Of a DNA stretch of 64,000 nucleotides, positions 36,760-51,252 are shown one piece after another. Under the pieces are notes generated by a model. The model was not told the DNA's origin, made no database searches, and saw nothing but the letters and a program-made list of their open reading frames with translations. Numbering within the stretch: the stretch's first letter is position 1; the number at the start of each line of letters is the position of its first letter. The translations under genes were made by a program, and so were the position numbers. The stretch covers positions 186,001-250,000 of the forward strand of contig NZ_BMIG01000003.1 in the NCBI RefSeq assembly GCF_014641715.1, written 5' to 3'. This DNA is from Polaromonas eurypsychrophila (lineage in GTDB: Bacteria > Pseudomonadota > Gammaproteobacteria > Burkholderiales > Burkholderiaceae_C).

Positions 36760-37604
36760 GGCCGCTTTTCCTTGCCCACCGAAGCCTGTGACCCAAAATC
36801 GTCAGCCTCACTCGGTCCCGGATAATGAAACTGGACCGGCCCTTCGGCCAGCGCATTGACAAACTGGTGCACCAGCGGATCTGTGGAGTGAAGCACTTCT
36901 TCGGGTGTACCCTGGGCCGCAATGCCGCCATTGGCCAGGATGATCACCTTGTCGGCGATGCGAAATGTTTCTTCAAGGTCATGCGACACCACGATGCTGG
37001 TGATGCCCAGTGTGTCGTTGAGCTGGCGTATGAGTTGCGCGGCTGTGCCCAGCGAGATCGGGTCGAGGCCGGCGAACGGCTCGTCGTACATGATCAGTTC
37101 CGGATCCAGCACGATCGCGCGTGCCAGTGCCACCCGCCTTGCCATGCCGCCGGAGACTTCGCTGGGCATGAGGTCGCGCGCACCGCGCAGGCCAACCGCG
37201 TTGAGCTTCATCAGCACGATGTCGCGGATCAGTTCCTCCGTCAGGGACGTGTGTTCGCGCAACGGAAAAGCCACGTTGTCGAACACGCTCAGGTCGGTGA
37301 ACAATGCCCCGAACTGGAACAACATGCCCATGCGGCGACGCGCCGCGTAAAGCTCGGTCTGGCTCAGGCGCCCCACCTCGCGGCCGTCGAACAGAACCTC
37401 GCCGCTCTTGGCCTTTTGCTGGCCGCCGATCAGGCGCAACACGGTTGTTTTTCCGCCGCCCGAAGCGCCCATCAACGCGGTGACCTTGCCACGCGGCACG
37501 GACAGCGTGACATCGTTCAGGATCACACGATCACCTGTGGCGCCAGGGTAGGCAAAGGTCACATGTTGGAATTCAACCAGAGGAGAAGGCACGCTGTCGG
37601 ACAT
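36756..37604 (-). CDS. mlaF: Mla transporter ATPase MlaF
   Basis: The 282-residue ATPase that powers MlaFEDB. It shows Walker A GASGGGKTT, signature EVSGGMARRVALARA, Walker B IMYDEPFAGLDP and switch His VVSHDLEE. It is the first gene of the mla operon, and so the head of the long minus-strand block that ends at tatC. Confidence 0.95.
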   Translation of the reverse strand: MSDSVPSPLVEFQHVTFAYPGATGDRVILNDVTLSVPRGKVTALMGASGGGKTTVLRLIGGQQKAKSGEVLFDGREVGRLSQTELYAARRRMGMLFQFGALFTDLSVFDNVAFPLREHTSLTEELIRDIVLMKLNAVGLRGARDLMPSEVSGGMARRVALARAIVLDPELIMYDEPFAGLDPISLGTAAQLIRQLNDTLGITSIVVSHDLEETFRIADKVIILANGGIAAQGTPEEVLHSTDPLVHQFVNALAEGPVQFHYPGPSEADDFGSQASVGKEKRP

Positions 37605-37793
37605 GAGGGGAAGAAAAAGCCGGCGAGAGTACAGGCTTCGATTGCAAAGGCCCCAATGATAAAGGGTTTGCCCTGATGAAGTTGCTAAAACAGAGGGCTT
37701 GTCCCCTAAAGCCCCCCGTTGAACAGGGGCACCCAGCGCGCAAAGCGGTATAAAAATACCGATAACTGCCTCGCGACGTAGAACCCGTATGTC
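37605..37793. other. Gene-free stretch upstream of mlaF
   Basis: This is the first part of a 674-bp region (37605-38278) without a gene. It must contain the mlaF promoter, but no convincing -35/-10 pair stands out. The rest of the region holds a family-1 repeat and the gltD-derived tandem array. Confidence 0.5.
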
Positions 37794-37846
37794 AAATCGG
37801 GTCCTAGCCCTTTATTCACGGTCACTACGAGCTATCTTTTTTATAG
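37794..37846 (-). repeat. Family-1 dispersed repeat, copy H
   Basis: On the minus strand: GCTATAAAAAAGATAGCTCG, followed by GAATAAAGGGCTAGGACCCG and ATTTGA. It matches the full hairpin-plus-tail pattern. Confidence 0.6.
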
Positions 37847-37876
37847 CATTTGGGCAACTGCCCGAAGGCAAACCCT

Positions 37877-38347
37877 AGCGCGGCAGGTCTCTATACCCCA
37901 TCAGGAACTCATCGACCGACCGCGCGCCTGGCGGCCCTCGCGCCGTGCAGGCCGCAGCCAGCACGATCGTCAAGCCGCCCACCGGGCGATTTGCGAAGGC
38001 TGTCCCTTTCAGCGCGGCAGGTCGCTGTAACCCATCAGGAATTCATCAACAGATCGCGCGGCCTGCCGGCCCTCGCGCCGTGCAGGCCCCAGCCTGCACG
38101 ATCGTCAAGCCGCCCACCGGGCGATTTGCGAGGGCTGTCCCTTTCAGCGCGGCAGGTCGCTGTAACCCATCTGGAATTCATCAACAGATCGCGCGGCCTG
38201 CCGGCCCCCGCGCCGTGCAGGCCCCAGCCTGCACGATCGTCAAGCCGCCCACCGGGCGATTTGCGAGGGCTGTCCCTTTCAGCGCGGCAGGTCGCTGTGA
38301 CCCATCAGGAATTCGTCGACCGAACGCGCGGCCTGCCGGCCCTCGCG
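37877..38347 (-). repeat. Tandem array of 134-135-bp units copied from the gltD 3' end
   Basis: Three units (37877-38010, 38011-38145, 38146-38280) follow the gltD stop codon; the native gltD end (38281-38347) is a fourth, partial member. Each unit holds a copy of the last about 20 gltD codons ([14 protein letters not shown] plus stop) joined to about 68 bp unrelated to gltD. That 68 bp carries the hairpins CGTGCAGGC/GCCTGCACG and CGCCC/GGGCG. Units 2 and 3 differ at about two positions, so their duplication is recent; unit 1 is more diverged and 1 bp shorter. No unit has a plausible gene of its own. Confidence 0.92.
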
Positions 38348-39757
38348 AATCGCCCACACCACCAGGCTCTGCCCACGACGGATATCGCCGGCCGCAAACA
38401 CCTTGAGCACGTTGGTCGCATACCCCCCTGTGAAATCGGTGCTGGCTTTGGCGTTGCCGCGGGCGTCCTTCTCCACGCCGAAAGCTTCCAGCACGGCGGA
38501 TACAGGAGCGACAAAACCCATGGCCAGCAGCACCAGGTCGGCCTTGAGCGTCTGCTCCGAGCCGGGCACTTCCTGCATCTTCCCGTCTTTCCACTCAACG
38601 CGCACGGTTTTCAGGCCGGTGACCTTGCCGCCGTCGCCGATCAGTTCCTTCGTCGAAATGGCAAATTCACGATCACAACCTTCTTCATGCGAAGACGAGG
38701 TGCGCAGCTTGATCGGCCAGTAAGGCCAGGTCATGGGGCGGTTTTCCTCTTCGGGCGGCTGCGGCATCAGTTCAAACTGTGTGACGCTGGCCGCGCCATG
38801 GCGGTTGCTGGTACCGACGCAATCGGATCCGGTGTCGCCGCCGCCGATGACGATGACGTGTTTGCCCTCGGCGCGCAACTGGTCCTTGACCTTGTCACCG
38901 GCGTTGACCTTGTTTTGCTGTGGCAAAAATTCCATCGCGAAATGGATGCCGGCCAGATCACGCCCCGGAACCGGCAAGTCGCGTGATTCCTCGGCGCCGC
39001 CGGTCAGCAGCACGGCATCGAAATCTTTCTGCAACTGTTCGGGCGTGATGGTTTCCTTAGCCCAGTTGGTGACTTTGGAGTCCTTGCCCAGCGGGTCATT
39101 GGCATGGCCGACCATGACACCGGTGCGGAAGGTCACGCCTTCAGCCTGCATCTGCGTCACGCGCCGGTCGATATGGATTTTTTCCATCTTGAAGTCGGGA
39201 ATACCGTAGCGCAGCAGGCCGCCTACACGGTCATTTTTCTCGAACAGGGTCACGTCGTGGCCGACGCGGGCCAGCTGCTGCGCAGCGGCCATACCGGCGG
39301 GACCGGAGCCCACCACCGCCACTTTTTTGCCGGTCTTGTGCTGCGGCGGCTGCGGCGGCACCCAGCCCTCGGCCCAGGCGCGGTCGATGATGGCGTGTTC
39401 GATGGACTTGATGCCTACCGCGTCGTCATTGACATTCAGCGTGCAGGCGGCCTCGCAGGGTGCCGGACAGATGCGGCCGGTGAATTCGGGAAAGTTGTTG
39501 GTGCTGTGCAGCGTGTCGATGGCACTTTTCCAGTCGGCGCGGAACACCATGTCGTTGAAGTCAGGAATGATGTTGTTGACGGGGCAGCCGCTGTTGCAAA
39601 AGGGCGTGCCGCAGTCCATGCAGCGCGCCGCCTGCTTGTTGGCCTGTGCGTCATCGAGGCCGATTACGAACTCTTTGTAGTTTTTCAGGCGCTCGGGAAC
39701 CGGCTTGTAGCCCTCCTCGATGCGTTCGTATTCCATGAAACCGGTGACTTTTCCCAT
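38279..39757 (-). CDS. gltD: Glutamate synthase small subunit
   Basis: GltD passes electrons from NADPH to GltB for glutamate synthesis from glutamine and 2-oxoglutarate. The 492-residue product has the N-terminal 4Fe-4S cysteines ([14 protein letters not shown] and CPAPCEAAC), an FAD site ([19 protein letters not shown]) and an NADPH site ([11 protein letters not shown]). It lies 24 bp after gltB. The stop codon is followed by three partial copies of its own 3' end. Confidence 0.97.
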   Translation of the reverse strand: MGKVTGFMEYERIEEGYKPVPERLKNYKEFVIGLDDAQANKQAARCMDCGTPFCNSGCPVNNIIPDFNDMVFRADWKSAIDTLHSTNNFPEFTGRICPAPCEAACTLNVNDDAVGIKSIEHAIIDRAWAEGWVPPQPPQHKTGKKVAVVGSGPAGMAAAQQLARVGHDVTLFEKNDRVGGLLRYGIPDFKMEKIHIDRRVTQMQAEGVTFRTGVMVGHANDPLGKDSKVTNWAKETITPEQLQKDFDAVLLTGGAEESRDLPVPGRDLAGIHFAMEFLPQQNKVNAGDKVKDQLRAEGKHVIVIGGGDTGSDCVGTSNRHGAASVTQFELMPQPPEEENRPMTWPYWPIKLRTSSSHEEGCDREFAISTKELIGDGGKVTGLKTVRVEWKDGKMQEVPGSEQTLKADLVLLAMGFVAPVSAVLEAFGVEKDARGNAKASTDFTGGYATNVLKVFAAGDIRRGQSLVVWAIREGRQAARSVDEFLMGHSDLPR

Positions 39758-39781
39758 GTGGCTACTCCAGATACTTCTTGT

Positions 39782-44578
<4,797 letters not shown>

Positions 44579-44709
44579 GGCGCACTCCTGGTCGATGGCA
44601 GACTGCGGTGGCGGCAAAAATGCACGGCCAACCCTGTTCTGCCGGGTTTCGTAATATGTCACGGGGATAGACAAGCATAGTGCAGTGCAACAACAATGCC
44701 AAACCAAAT

Positions 44710-45550
44710 AATTGGGGTCAGATTCTTATTAGTTACTAGAAATGATTGTAAAAAATTAATTGGGGACATGATAAAAATCAGTAAATTTTTCAAATAACTG
44801 TCTACGAGCTGGTCGCAGGGGGGCGGCCAGCCGACATCCTACTTACTCGCCGTTGTGTGCGGGTTTGCAAATCGGCAACAAAAAGTGCGTCCCCGAGCGC
44901 CCATCCACTGAGCGCGGATTGCGTCAGTGCCAATTGCCGATCAGCCGCCACGCCCCCTTGCACCATTTCTGCATAAGCCGCTTCGCGTGCAAAAGGCGTG
45001 TTGCCGAGTGTCCAGAACAGCGGATGCGGCGCCACCAGTCTGTCCACCCGCAAACCGGCATAGTGGCCGTGGCTAGACCACGGATAATCATGCGCCTGAG
45101 CCACCAGGCCATGGCGCACGGGGTTGAGGTCGATATAGGCCATGCAGGCCAGCAGGAAAATTTCGGGCTGGATGACGGTAGAGCGGTAGCGCCCCTCCCA
45201 CAAGGTGCCGGAACGGCCGTGGCTGTCATTGAAATAACGTACGTAGCGCCGGCCTATGGCCTGCATCATTTGCGGCAGGGCTTCCGCCGTGTCCGGCGTG
45301 GCCAGCAAATGAAAGTGGTTGTCCATCAACACATAGGCGTGGATGGCAACGGAGAATTTCCTGGCGTTGTCGTCGATTAACGCCAGCAGGCTTTGGTAGT
45401 CGGCCGTGGAGGTAGCAATAGCTTGCCTATTGTTGCCGCGTTGAATGATGTGTTGCGGGAAACCTGGAAGGCTGAGACGGGGGAGACGAGCCATGATGGT
45501 GGTGATGCGCTGTGGTCCAACGCATCATAAATCGGATCTGTCCCCCGATT
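44710..45550. mobile_element. RAYT / IS200-like single-gene element
   Basis: A unit holding one transposase gene. At the left end are AATTGGGGTCAGATTC (44710) and a second AATTGGGGACATGAT (44758). At the right end is AATCGG...ATCTGTCCCCCGATT (45530-45550), whose reverse reads AATCGGGGGACAGAT. The left flank is clearly more AT-rich than its surroundings. The exact boundaries are inferred from these matching ends; no target duplication is expected for this group. Confidence 0.6.
44802..45494 (-). CDS. REP-associated tyrosine transposase (Y1_Tnp, IS200-like)
   Basis: A 230-residue single-domain HUH transposase. It begins MARLPRLSLPGFPQHIIQRG, then has the metal-binding HUH motif DNHFHLLATP (about residues 58-67), the catalytic Tyr in QAIGRRYVRYFN, GTLWEGRYRS and the conserved YIDLNPVRHGLV. 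The frame is intact. Such proteins move or maintain short palindromic repeats, so a link to the dispersed repeats in this window is possible but unproven. It stands between gltB and an orphan binding-protein gene. Confidence 0.9.
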   Translation of the reverse strand: MARLPRLSLPGFPQHIIQRGNNRQAIATSTADYQSLLALIDDNARKFSVAIHAYVLMDNHFHLLATPDTAEALPQMMQAIGRRYVRYFNDSHGRSGTLWEGRYRSTVIQPEIFLLACMAYIDLNPVRHGLVAQAHDYPWSSHGHYAGLRVDRLVAPHPLFWTLGNTPFAREAAYAEMVQGGVAADRQLALTQSALSGWALGDALFVADLQTRTQRRVSRMSAGRPPATSS

Positions 45551-45567
45551 CCCAGCGAACTCTCTGT

Positions 45568-46716
45568 CTATCGCACCACCTTGCCATCGGGTGTGATGGT
45601 GACCAGATCAACCAGGCGCACCGATTCATATTTTTTTGCACGCAGGTCCACGCGGAATCCGCAGACGTCGTAGTCGGTGACCGACTCGAAAGCTTTCTGG
45701 AGTCCCGAACGGTCCACCTTTCCGGCGGCGGCGCTGCGCCGCACGCCTTCGGCAAAAGTGCGGGCGGCGATATAACCCTCCACACTTTCGTAGCTCGGGT
45801 TCTGGTCGGTTTGGTTCAACACGTCCAGGTACTCCTTGATGATAGGTGTGCCCGCACTGCGCGGCGACGGCACCACCTGGGAGATGATCACGCCGCTGAT
45901 TTCCTTACCGAGCGCCGTGAACAGCGGATCAATTCCCACCACCGAAAAGTTAAGAAACTGACCGGCAAAACCGGTCTTGCGCATGGCCCGGATGAAGGCG
46001 GCCGAGGTATTGAACAGGCTGACCTGGATGATGGCCTGAGCATTCGACTTGGCCAACAGGGCCACTGCCTGACCAACCTTGTCGCTGTTGAGCGGCGAAA
46101 ACGCGCTCGCCACCAGCGGCGGCAGCTTCAAGTCCACCAGGGCCTGGTTGACGGCCGCCAGCCCGGCACGGCCCATGGCGTCGTCTTCAGCAAACACGGC
46201 GATGCGGTTTTGGTTCAGCGTCGCGCAATGGCGCACCATCTTGTAGGCTTCATCGGCCAGCGCCGGCCGGATGTGGAAAGCGTTGCTCAAGGAAGCTTCA
46301 CGCAGGCTGTCCGACGCTGCAAACGGCGCAAAAAATAGCGTGTTGGCCGGTTTGGCCACGGCAAAGGCTGCATCGCAACTGGCTGTACCGACAAAACCGA
46401 ACAAGGCATCGACATCCTCAGCGATCAATTGTTTGGCGTTCGCAGCTGCTTTTTCAGGGTTGTAGCCGTCATCGAGCGTTTTGACCTCAATTTTGTAACC
46501 GGCTGCACCATTTTTGGCATTGATCGCATCGAAATAGAGCTTGGCGCCGTTGAGGTAGGCCAGGCCGATCTGGTCGGCCGCACCGGTCAGGGGAACAGAT
46601 TGCCCGACCACCAGTTTGCGGCCTCCTCTACCCGTTTGAGACCACACGGCAGGACCGAAAACTGCTGCGCCCGCTGTCAGGGCGCTGGCGATGTGTGCAC
46701 GACGATTGATTTTCAT
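45568..46716 (-). CDS. Branched-chain amino-acid-type ABC substrate-binding protein (orphan)
   Basis: A 382-residue periplasmic binding protein of the LivK/peripla_BP_6 type: a signal peptide (HIASALTAGAAVFGPAVWSQ), VVGQSVPLTGAADQIG and two lobes ending in YIAARTFAEGV. No permease or ATPase genes are adjacent, so it is an orphan that may work with a transporter elsewhere or as a sensor. The ligand cannot be assigned. The ATG at 46716 is chosen for the signal peptide. Confidence 0.88.
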   Translation of the reverse strand: MKINRRAHIASALTAGAAVFGPAVWSQTGRGGRKLVVGQSVPLTGAADQIGLAYLNGAKLYFDAINAKNGAAGYKIEVKTLDDGYNPEKAAANAKQLIAEDVDALFGFVGTASCDAAFAVAKPANTLFFAPFAASDSLREASLSNAFHIRPALADEAYKMVRHCATLNQNRIAVFAEDDAMGRAGLAAVNQALVDLKLPPLVASAFSPLNSDKVGQAVALLAKSNAQAIIQVSLFNTSAAFIRAMRKTGFAGQFLNFSVVGIDPLFTALGKEISGVIISQVVPSPRSAGTPIIKEYLDVLNQTDQNPSYESVEGYIAARTFAEGVRRSAAAGKVDRSGLQKAFESVTDYDVCGFRVDLRAKKYESVRLVDLVTITPDGKVVR

Positions 46717-46896
46717 ACAAACCTTATAGAGTGGCCAGCTTCGCAAGAGGAGTGCTGCAATTTGTGGCAGTCGCTTGTAAGCAATTGAAAGAAGGGAGAA
46801 GGTTAATTCTTTCGCCCCTCGAAAAGGACGCGGCGGAATGCCAGCACGTCATAAGGCTATGCAGGCCATGCAAACACCGCTCACAGCAGGCGGCAG

Positions 46897-48093
46897 TTAT
46901 GGCCGATGGAGCAGCGCCCGAATCTGCCAGGCCAAAAACAAACCGGCCACCGAGCAGGCACCGGTCACCACCCAGGTCCATTGCCAGTGGCCGGCCTGGG
47001 CCGCCACCCAAGCCACCAGCGGCGGCCCGCAGAACTGCCCCACTGCAGACCACTGCTGCACCCAGCCGACCGTGGTCGGCACCGTCTGCAGGCCAGGCGC
47101 GAGCCGGACCGTGAGACTGAACAGCGTTCCGGGGATCAGCCCACCGATCATGGAAAAAACCAGCACGGCGAGGTATTGCACTTGGGGATGGCCGTCTACG
47201 CCGAACGCCACAAGCGTGCCGAGTGCCATCGCCACAAAGCCGGTTGCCAAGAGTGCGACAGGCGCAACGCCGCGATGCAGCAGCCGGCCAGCAGCCAGGT
47301 TGCCGATGATGTTGACACCGGCCGCCAGCGCTGTGAGCCAGGCCGTGGTCGCTGGCGCCAGACCCGCCTGCGCATAAATCGACGGGAGGAATCCGACCAC
47401 GGCCATCCATTGCCCCGAATACATCGCAAAACTCAGGGCCACAGACCAGGCGCCGCGCGAGCGCAAGGTGAGCTTAAGCAAGGCGCGCCAAGGGGGTGAT
47501 GCCGCACCCGCCTGCTGCGATCCTGCTGGCACGTCAGCAGGCACCCGCACCAAGACCAGCCCGGCGAGCAGCACCGCCAATGCAGACAGCCCCCACCACC
47601 ACAGGCGCCAGCCCCAGGCGGCATCGGCCAGTGCCATCACGGCCGGGCCGGCCAGCAAGGCCAGCGCGGCACCCAGCGGCATGTATGCCCCCCAGCCGCC
47701 GAGCACCCGGCTCAATTGACCGGGAGGCACCAGCACACGCAGCAGACCAGGCGCAGGCAGCACCACACACAGAAAGCCCAGCCCTTCCAGCGCGCGCGAC
47801 AGCAGCAGGACTGTCGCGGTCGGCGCGGCACCACCCAGCGTACTGGCTCCGGCAAGCAGCAGCAGGCCGGTCAACACGCTGCGCCGCGGACCCCAGCGCT
47901 GGATCAGCAAGCCGGCCGGCAGGCCCAGCGCCATGCCGGCGAGCTGTACCAGCGACAACAAAAAGCCGGCCTGCAACAAAGACACGCCCATGAGCTGCTG
48001 CAACACCGGCAGCGCCGGCGGCAATTTGGCGACGTGCAGTGCGGCCACCACGCCAGCGGCAATCACACAGCCGGCGGGATGGATCAGCTTCAA
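46897..48093 (-). CDS. MFS transporter, CynX/NimT-like
   Basis: A 398-residue major facilitator protein with about 12 hydrophobic helices and the loop-2/3 motif GLLIQRWGPRRSVLTG. It resembles the CynX/NimT group, but the substrate is unknown. Its ATG overlaps the dgt stop by 4 bp, so it is translated with dgt. About 180 bp without a gene separate its 3' end from the orphan binding-protein gene. Confidence 0.85.
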   Translation of the reverse strand: MKLIHPAGCVIAAGVVAALHVAKLPPALPVLQQLMGVSLLQAGFLLSLVQLAGMALGLPAGLLIQRWGPRRSVLTGLLLLAGASTLGGAAPTATVLLLSRALEGLGFLCVVLPAPGLLRVLVPPGQLSRVLGGWGAYMPLGAALALLAGPAVMALADAAWGWRLWWWGLSALAVLLAGLVLVRVPADVPAGSQQAGAASPPWRALLKLTLRSRGAWSVALSFAMYSGQWMAVVGFLPSIYAQAGLAPATTAWLTALAAGVNIIGNLAAGRLLHRGVAPVALLATGFVAMALGTLVAFGVDGHPQVQYLAVLVFSMIGGLIPGTLFSLTVRLAPGLQTVPTTVGWVQQWSAVGQFCGPPLVAWVAAQAGHWQWTWVVTGACSVAGLFLAWQIRALLHRP

Positions 48094-49301
48094 GCGGGGA
48101 AGGCCACGCGGCCGATCAGCCGTTCATGTTCCCGGGCGGCAAAACGGTCAGTCATGCCGGCAATGTAGTCGGCCACTACCCGCTCGGGCTTGGCCGGCGA
48201 GCTGGCGCCTGCCACCGGGCTGCTCTCAAGCCGGTCGAAACGGTCGGTATGCGCCTGCGGCATTTCGGCCGGATCGGCCATATAAGCGGCAAACAGCTCG
48301 CGCACCACCTGCTGCGCGGTCTGTGTGGTCTCGACCACCTGCGGATGGCGGTAGAGGTTTTGCAGCAGGAAGCGCTTGAGCGACGAGGACTTCAACGCCA
48401 TCTCCGTGCTGAAACACACCAGCGGCGGGCTCAGCCGCACCGCATGCACACTGTCCACGCCGGCGGTGTCCAACGCCGCGCGGGTCGCATCCATGACATC
48501 GTAGACTTGGGCGCTGAGCATGCGGCGAATGGTTTCGAACAGCAGGCGGCGCCCCTGCAGCCCCGGATGCTGCAGCAAGGTTTCGCGGCTGTACTGCTCG
48601 AACAGCTCGACCTCAGCCAGTTGCGCCAGGCTCAACAGGCCGGAACGCACACCATCGTCAATGTCATGCGCGTTGTAGGCGATCTCGTCGGCCAGGTTGG
48701 CGAGTTGGGCTTCCAGGCCCGGTTGCGACACGGGCTGCCCCTCTGCCGCAGCCAGGAAACGCTGCGCCACACCACAAGGCTCACGCGCCTCGATGCGCCG
48801 GGCGTTGCGGCGCGAGCAGTGCTTGAGGATGCCTTCGCGGGTCTCAAACGACAGATTCAGACCATCGTAGTCGGGGTAACGCTCTTCCAGCGTATCCACC
48901 ACGCGCAGGCTCTGCAGGTTGTGTTCAAAGCCGGCGCTGTCGGGATGGTGGCTTTTCAGGCAAGCATTGAGCGCGTCCTGCCCGGCATGGCCAAACGGCG
49001 TGTGGCCCAGGTCATGCGCCAGCGCAATGGCTTCCACCAGGTCCTCGTTCAGCCGCAAGGTGCGGGCGATGGAGCGGCCGAGCTGGGCGACTTCGAGCGA
49101 ATGCGTCAGGCGGGTGCGGAACAGGTCGCCCTCGTGGTTCAAAAACACCTGGGTCTTGTAGACCAGCCTGCGGAACGCGGTCGAATGTACGATGCGGTCA
49201 CGGTCGCGCTGGAAGGCGGAGCGCGTGGGCGCGGCCGGCTCAGCATAACGGCGGCCGCGGGACGCGGCGGGATCACAGGCGTAGGGGGCCAGCAGAGTCA
49301 T
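48090..49301 (-). CDS. dgt: Deoxyguanosinetriphosphate triphosphohydrolase-like protein
   Basis: A 403-residue HD-domain dNTPase that cleaves dGTP (and possibly other dNTPs) to the nucleoside and triphosphate. The metal motif is complete: RTRLTHSLEV (His67) and LAHDLGHTPFGHAG (His96-Asp97), followed by FEHNLQSLR and the distal ADEIAYNAHDIDDG. It lies between aroB and the MFS gene, with a family-1 repeat upstream. Confidence 0.93.
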   Translation of the reverse strand: MTLLAPYACDPAASRGRRYAEPAAPTRSAFQRDRDRIVHSTAFRRLVYKTQVFLNHEGDLFRTRLTHSLEVAQLGRSIARTLRLNEDLVEAIALAHDLGHTPFGHAGQDALNACLKSHHPDSAGFEHNLQSLRVVDTLEERYPDYDGLNLSFETREGILKHCSRRNARRIEAREPCGVAQRFLAAAEGQPVSQPGLEAQLANLADEIAYNAHDIDDGVRSGLLSLAQLAEVELFEQYSRETLLQHPGLQGRRLLFETIRRMLSAQVYDVMDATRAALDTAGVDSVHAVRLSPPLVCFSTEMALKSSSLKRFLLQNLYRHPQVVETTQTAQQVVRELFAAYMADPAEMPQAHTDRFDRLESSPVAGASSPAKPERVVADYIAGMTDRFAAREHERLIGRVAFPA

Positions 49302-49312
49302 GGTTTATGCAT

Positions 49313-49367
49313 CAAATCGGCCTTTAGCCCCTATCAGACATGCGCCATCAGCTATTATTTTAATAGC
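49313..49367 (-). repeat. Family-1 dispersed repeat, copy I
   Basis: On the minus strand: GCTATTAAAATAATAGCTGA, then GATAGGGGCTAAAGGCCGAT and TTG. A well-conserved copy between the aroB stop and the dgt start. Confidence 0.7.
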
Positions 49368-49382
49368 GATCGCGCGTCGCAT

Positions 49383-50498
49383 TCAATCGCAACTGGCATC
49401 AATCACTTCGCGCACCAGGGCGTCGGGTGCGCTGCGAACCATGGCGCTGCCCGGTGCGGCTATCACAACGAATTTGATTTCTCCAGCCTCGGCTTTTTTG
49501 TCGACGCGCATCAGCGCCAGGTAACGCCCGGCGCTGTCTTCAGGCGACAGGCGCGGGCCGGTGACCGGCAACCCGGCGCGCTGGATCAGCGCACGCAGGC
49601 GTTCCACAAAAGCGTCATCGACCAGGCCCAGGCGCTGCGACAAGCGCGCCGCCATCACCATGCCGCAGCCCACGCCCTCGCCGTGCAGCCAACGGCCGTA
49701 ACCGAGCCCCGACTCGATGGCATGGCCAAAGGTGTGTCCAAAATTGAGGATGGCCCGCAAGCCGTTTTCACGCTCGTCCTGACCTACCACGTGCGCCTTG
49801 ATTTCACAGCTGCGCCGGATCGCGTGCGCAAGCGCCGCCGGATCGCGCGCCAGCAGGGCGCCAATGTTGTCTTCGATCCAGCCGAAAAAACCCATGTCGG
49901 CAATCGGTCCGTATTTGATAATTTCGGCCAGTCCGGCACTGAGCTCGCGAGACGGCAGGCTCTGCAGCACATCAAGGTCACAGATCACCCGCTCGGGCTG
50001 GTAAAACGCGCCCACCATGTTTTTGCCCAGGGGGTGGTTGATAGCGGTTTTGCCGCCTACGGAAGAATCCACCTGTGCCAGCAACGTGGTCGGCACCTGC
50101 ACAAACGGCACGCCACGCATGTAGCAGGCAGCGGCAAACCCCGTCATGTCCCCGACCACGCCGCCGCCGAGCGCAAACAGCACGGTCTTGCGGTCGCAAC
50201 CATTTTCCAGCAGCGCATCAAAAATCAGTTGCAGCGTGGGCCAGTCCTTGTGGACCTCGCCATCGGGCAAAACCACCAGCAGCACGCGCTTGTAGTGCGG
50301 CTGCAGGGCGTTGCGCAGGGCGTCGGCATACAGCGGCGCCACCACGGCATTCGTCACGACCAGGGCGGTGCTTGCAGCCGGCAGGTTCTGGTAAGTCGCC
50401 GGATCGCCCAGCAGGCCAGCAGCAATGTTGATGGGGTAGCTGCGCTCGCCCAGGTCGATGCGTACCTGCTGCGTTGCTGGAGAAGAATTTGCATGCAT
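49383..50498 (-). CDS. aroB: 3-dehydroquinate synthase
   Basis: AroB makes 3-dehydroquinate from DAHP, using NAD and a divalent metal (shikimate pathway). The 371-residue product has [19 protein letters not shown], the [19 protein letters not shown] segment, and metal ligands in [18 protein letters not shown] and HGEGVGCGM. It follows aroK after 62 bp. Confidence 0.97.
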   Translation of the reverse strand: MHANSSPATQQVRIDLGERSYPINIAAGLLGDPATYQNLPAASTALVVTNAVVAPLYADALRNALQPHYKRVLLVVLPDGEVHKDWPTLQLIFDALLENGCDRKTVLFALGGGVVGDMTGFAAACYMRGVPFVQVPTTLLAQVDSSVGGKTAINHPLGKNMVGAFYQPERVICDLDVLQSLPSRELSAGLAEIIKYGPIADMGFFGWIEDNIGALLARDPAALAHAIRRSCEIKAHVVGQDERENGLRAILNFGHTFGHAIESGLGYGRWLHGEGVGCGMVMAARLSQRLGLVDDAFVERLRALIQRAGLPVTGPRLSPEDSAGRYLALMRVDKKAEAGEIKFVVIAAPGSAMVRSAPDALVREVIDASCD

Positions 50499-50560
50499 GC
50501 CTCAAGTGTAGAGGCTTCGCTTCGAGGCTTGCCGGGTGTCACCCACCTCGCGCCCGTGCC

Positions 50561-51115
50561 TCAGTTACGCGGAGCCGGCACCAGACCTGATGTTTCGAGC
50601 TGACTCGCAATCAGGTGAACCAGTGCCGGCACAGAGGGCCGCCCGGTCTCGACAACAAAGCGCACGCTCTCGCGGTACAGCGGGTCGCGCAGGGCATACA
50701 GGTCACGCAAACGTGCCAGCGGATCGGTCACCTGAAGCAGCGGCCGATTTTGGTCATGGCGCAAGCGGCGAAAAACGTCTTCTGGCGACGAATGCAGATA
50801 GATCGCATGGCTGCGCTGCTTGAGGTGCTCGCGATTGGCTGGCCGGAGTACGGCGCCGCCGCCCGTGGACAGCACACAGGGCTCGCCTGAGGTCAGTTCG
50901 TCAATGACAGCCTGCTCCAAGTCGCGGAAAGGTTCTTCGCCCTCGCGTTCGAAAAACTCGCGGATGGACAGACCGATGCGTTTTTCAATGACCTGGTCGG
51001 TGTCCAGGAAGGGCCAGCCCACGCGCCGGGCGAGCTGGCGACCGACGGTGGACTTGCCTGAGCCGGGAAGGCCGACGAAGGCGACATGGGCAACTGAATT
51101 CGAAGGAGCATCCAT
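50561..51115 (-). CDS. aroK: Shikimate kinase
   Basis: AroK phosphorylates shikimate. The 184-residue product has Walker A GLPGSGKST (about residues 15-23), the shikimate-binding FLDTDQVIEKR, and LSTGGGAVLR, with the LID arginine in RNRP-type sequence QNRPLLQ. The frame is open 21 codons upstream (alternative starts at 51169 and 51178); the ATG at 51115 matches family length best. It follows pilQ, the usual pil-aro junction. Confidence 0.93.
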   Translation of the reverse strand: MDAPSNSVAHVAFVGLPGSGKSTVGRQLARRVGWPFLDTDQVIEKRIGLSIREFFEREGEEPFRDLEQAVIDELTSGEPCVLSTGGGAVLRPANREHLKQRSHAIYLHSSPEDVFRRLRHDQNRPLLQVTDPLARLRDLYALRDPLYRESVRFVVETGRPSVPALVHLIASQLETSGLVPAPRN

Positions 51116-51252
51116 GTCAGTTTTGATCGGGTCATCGAAAGAGGAGGTGAAGCCAATAGCGCGCGACATCCGAGTCACAAAAGCTTCAAGGGGACAATGC
51201 GCCGCCCGCCTACGCAGCTCACCTCTGCGTTACCTTAACCCATCGGCAAACG

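Noticed and set aside
37877..38347. CRISPR-like array
   Set aside because: Units are 134-135 bp with conserved spacers and part of gltD. There are no unique spacers, no short direct repeat and no cas genes.
37850..38986. Plus-strand frame encoding three repeats of a Pro/Arg-rich peptide
   Set aside because: It is the antisense of the tandem array and gltD. The repeats come from the DNA array, not from a repeat protein.
45568..46716. Full branched-chain amino acid ABC transporter
   Set aside because: Only the binding protein is present; the neighbours are a transposase and an MFS gene.
48039..50603. 854-codon plus-strand frame
   Set aside because: It spans aroB, dgt and the MFS gene in antisense; the product has no family features.
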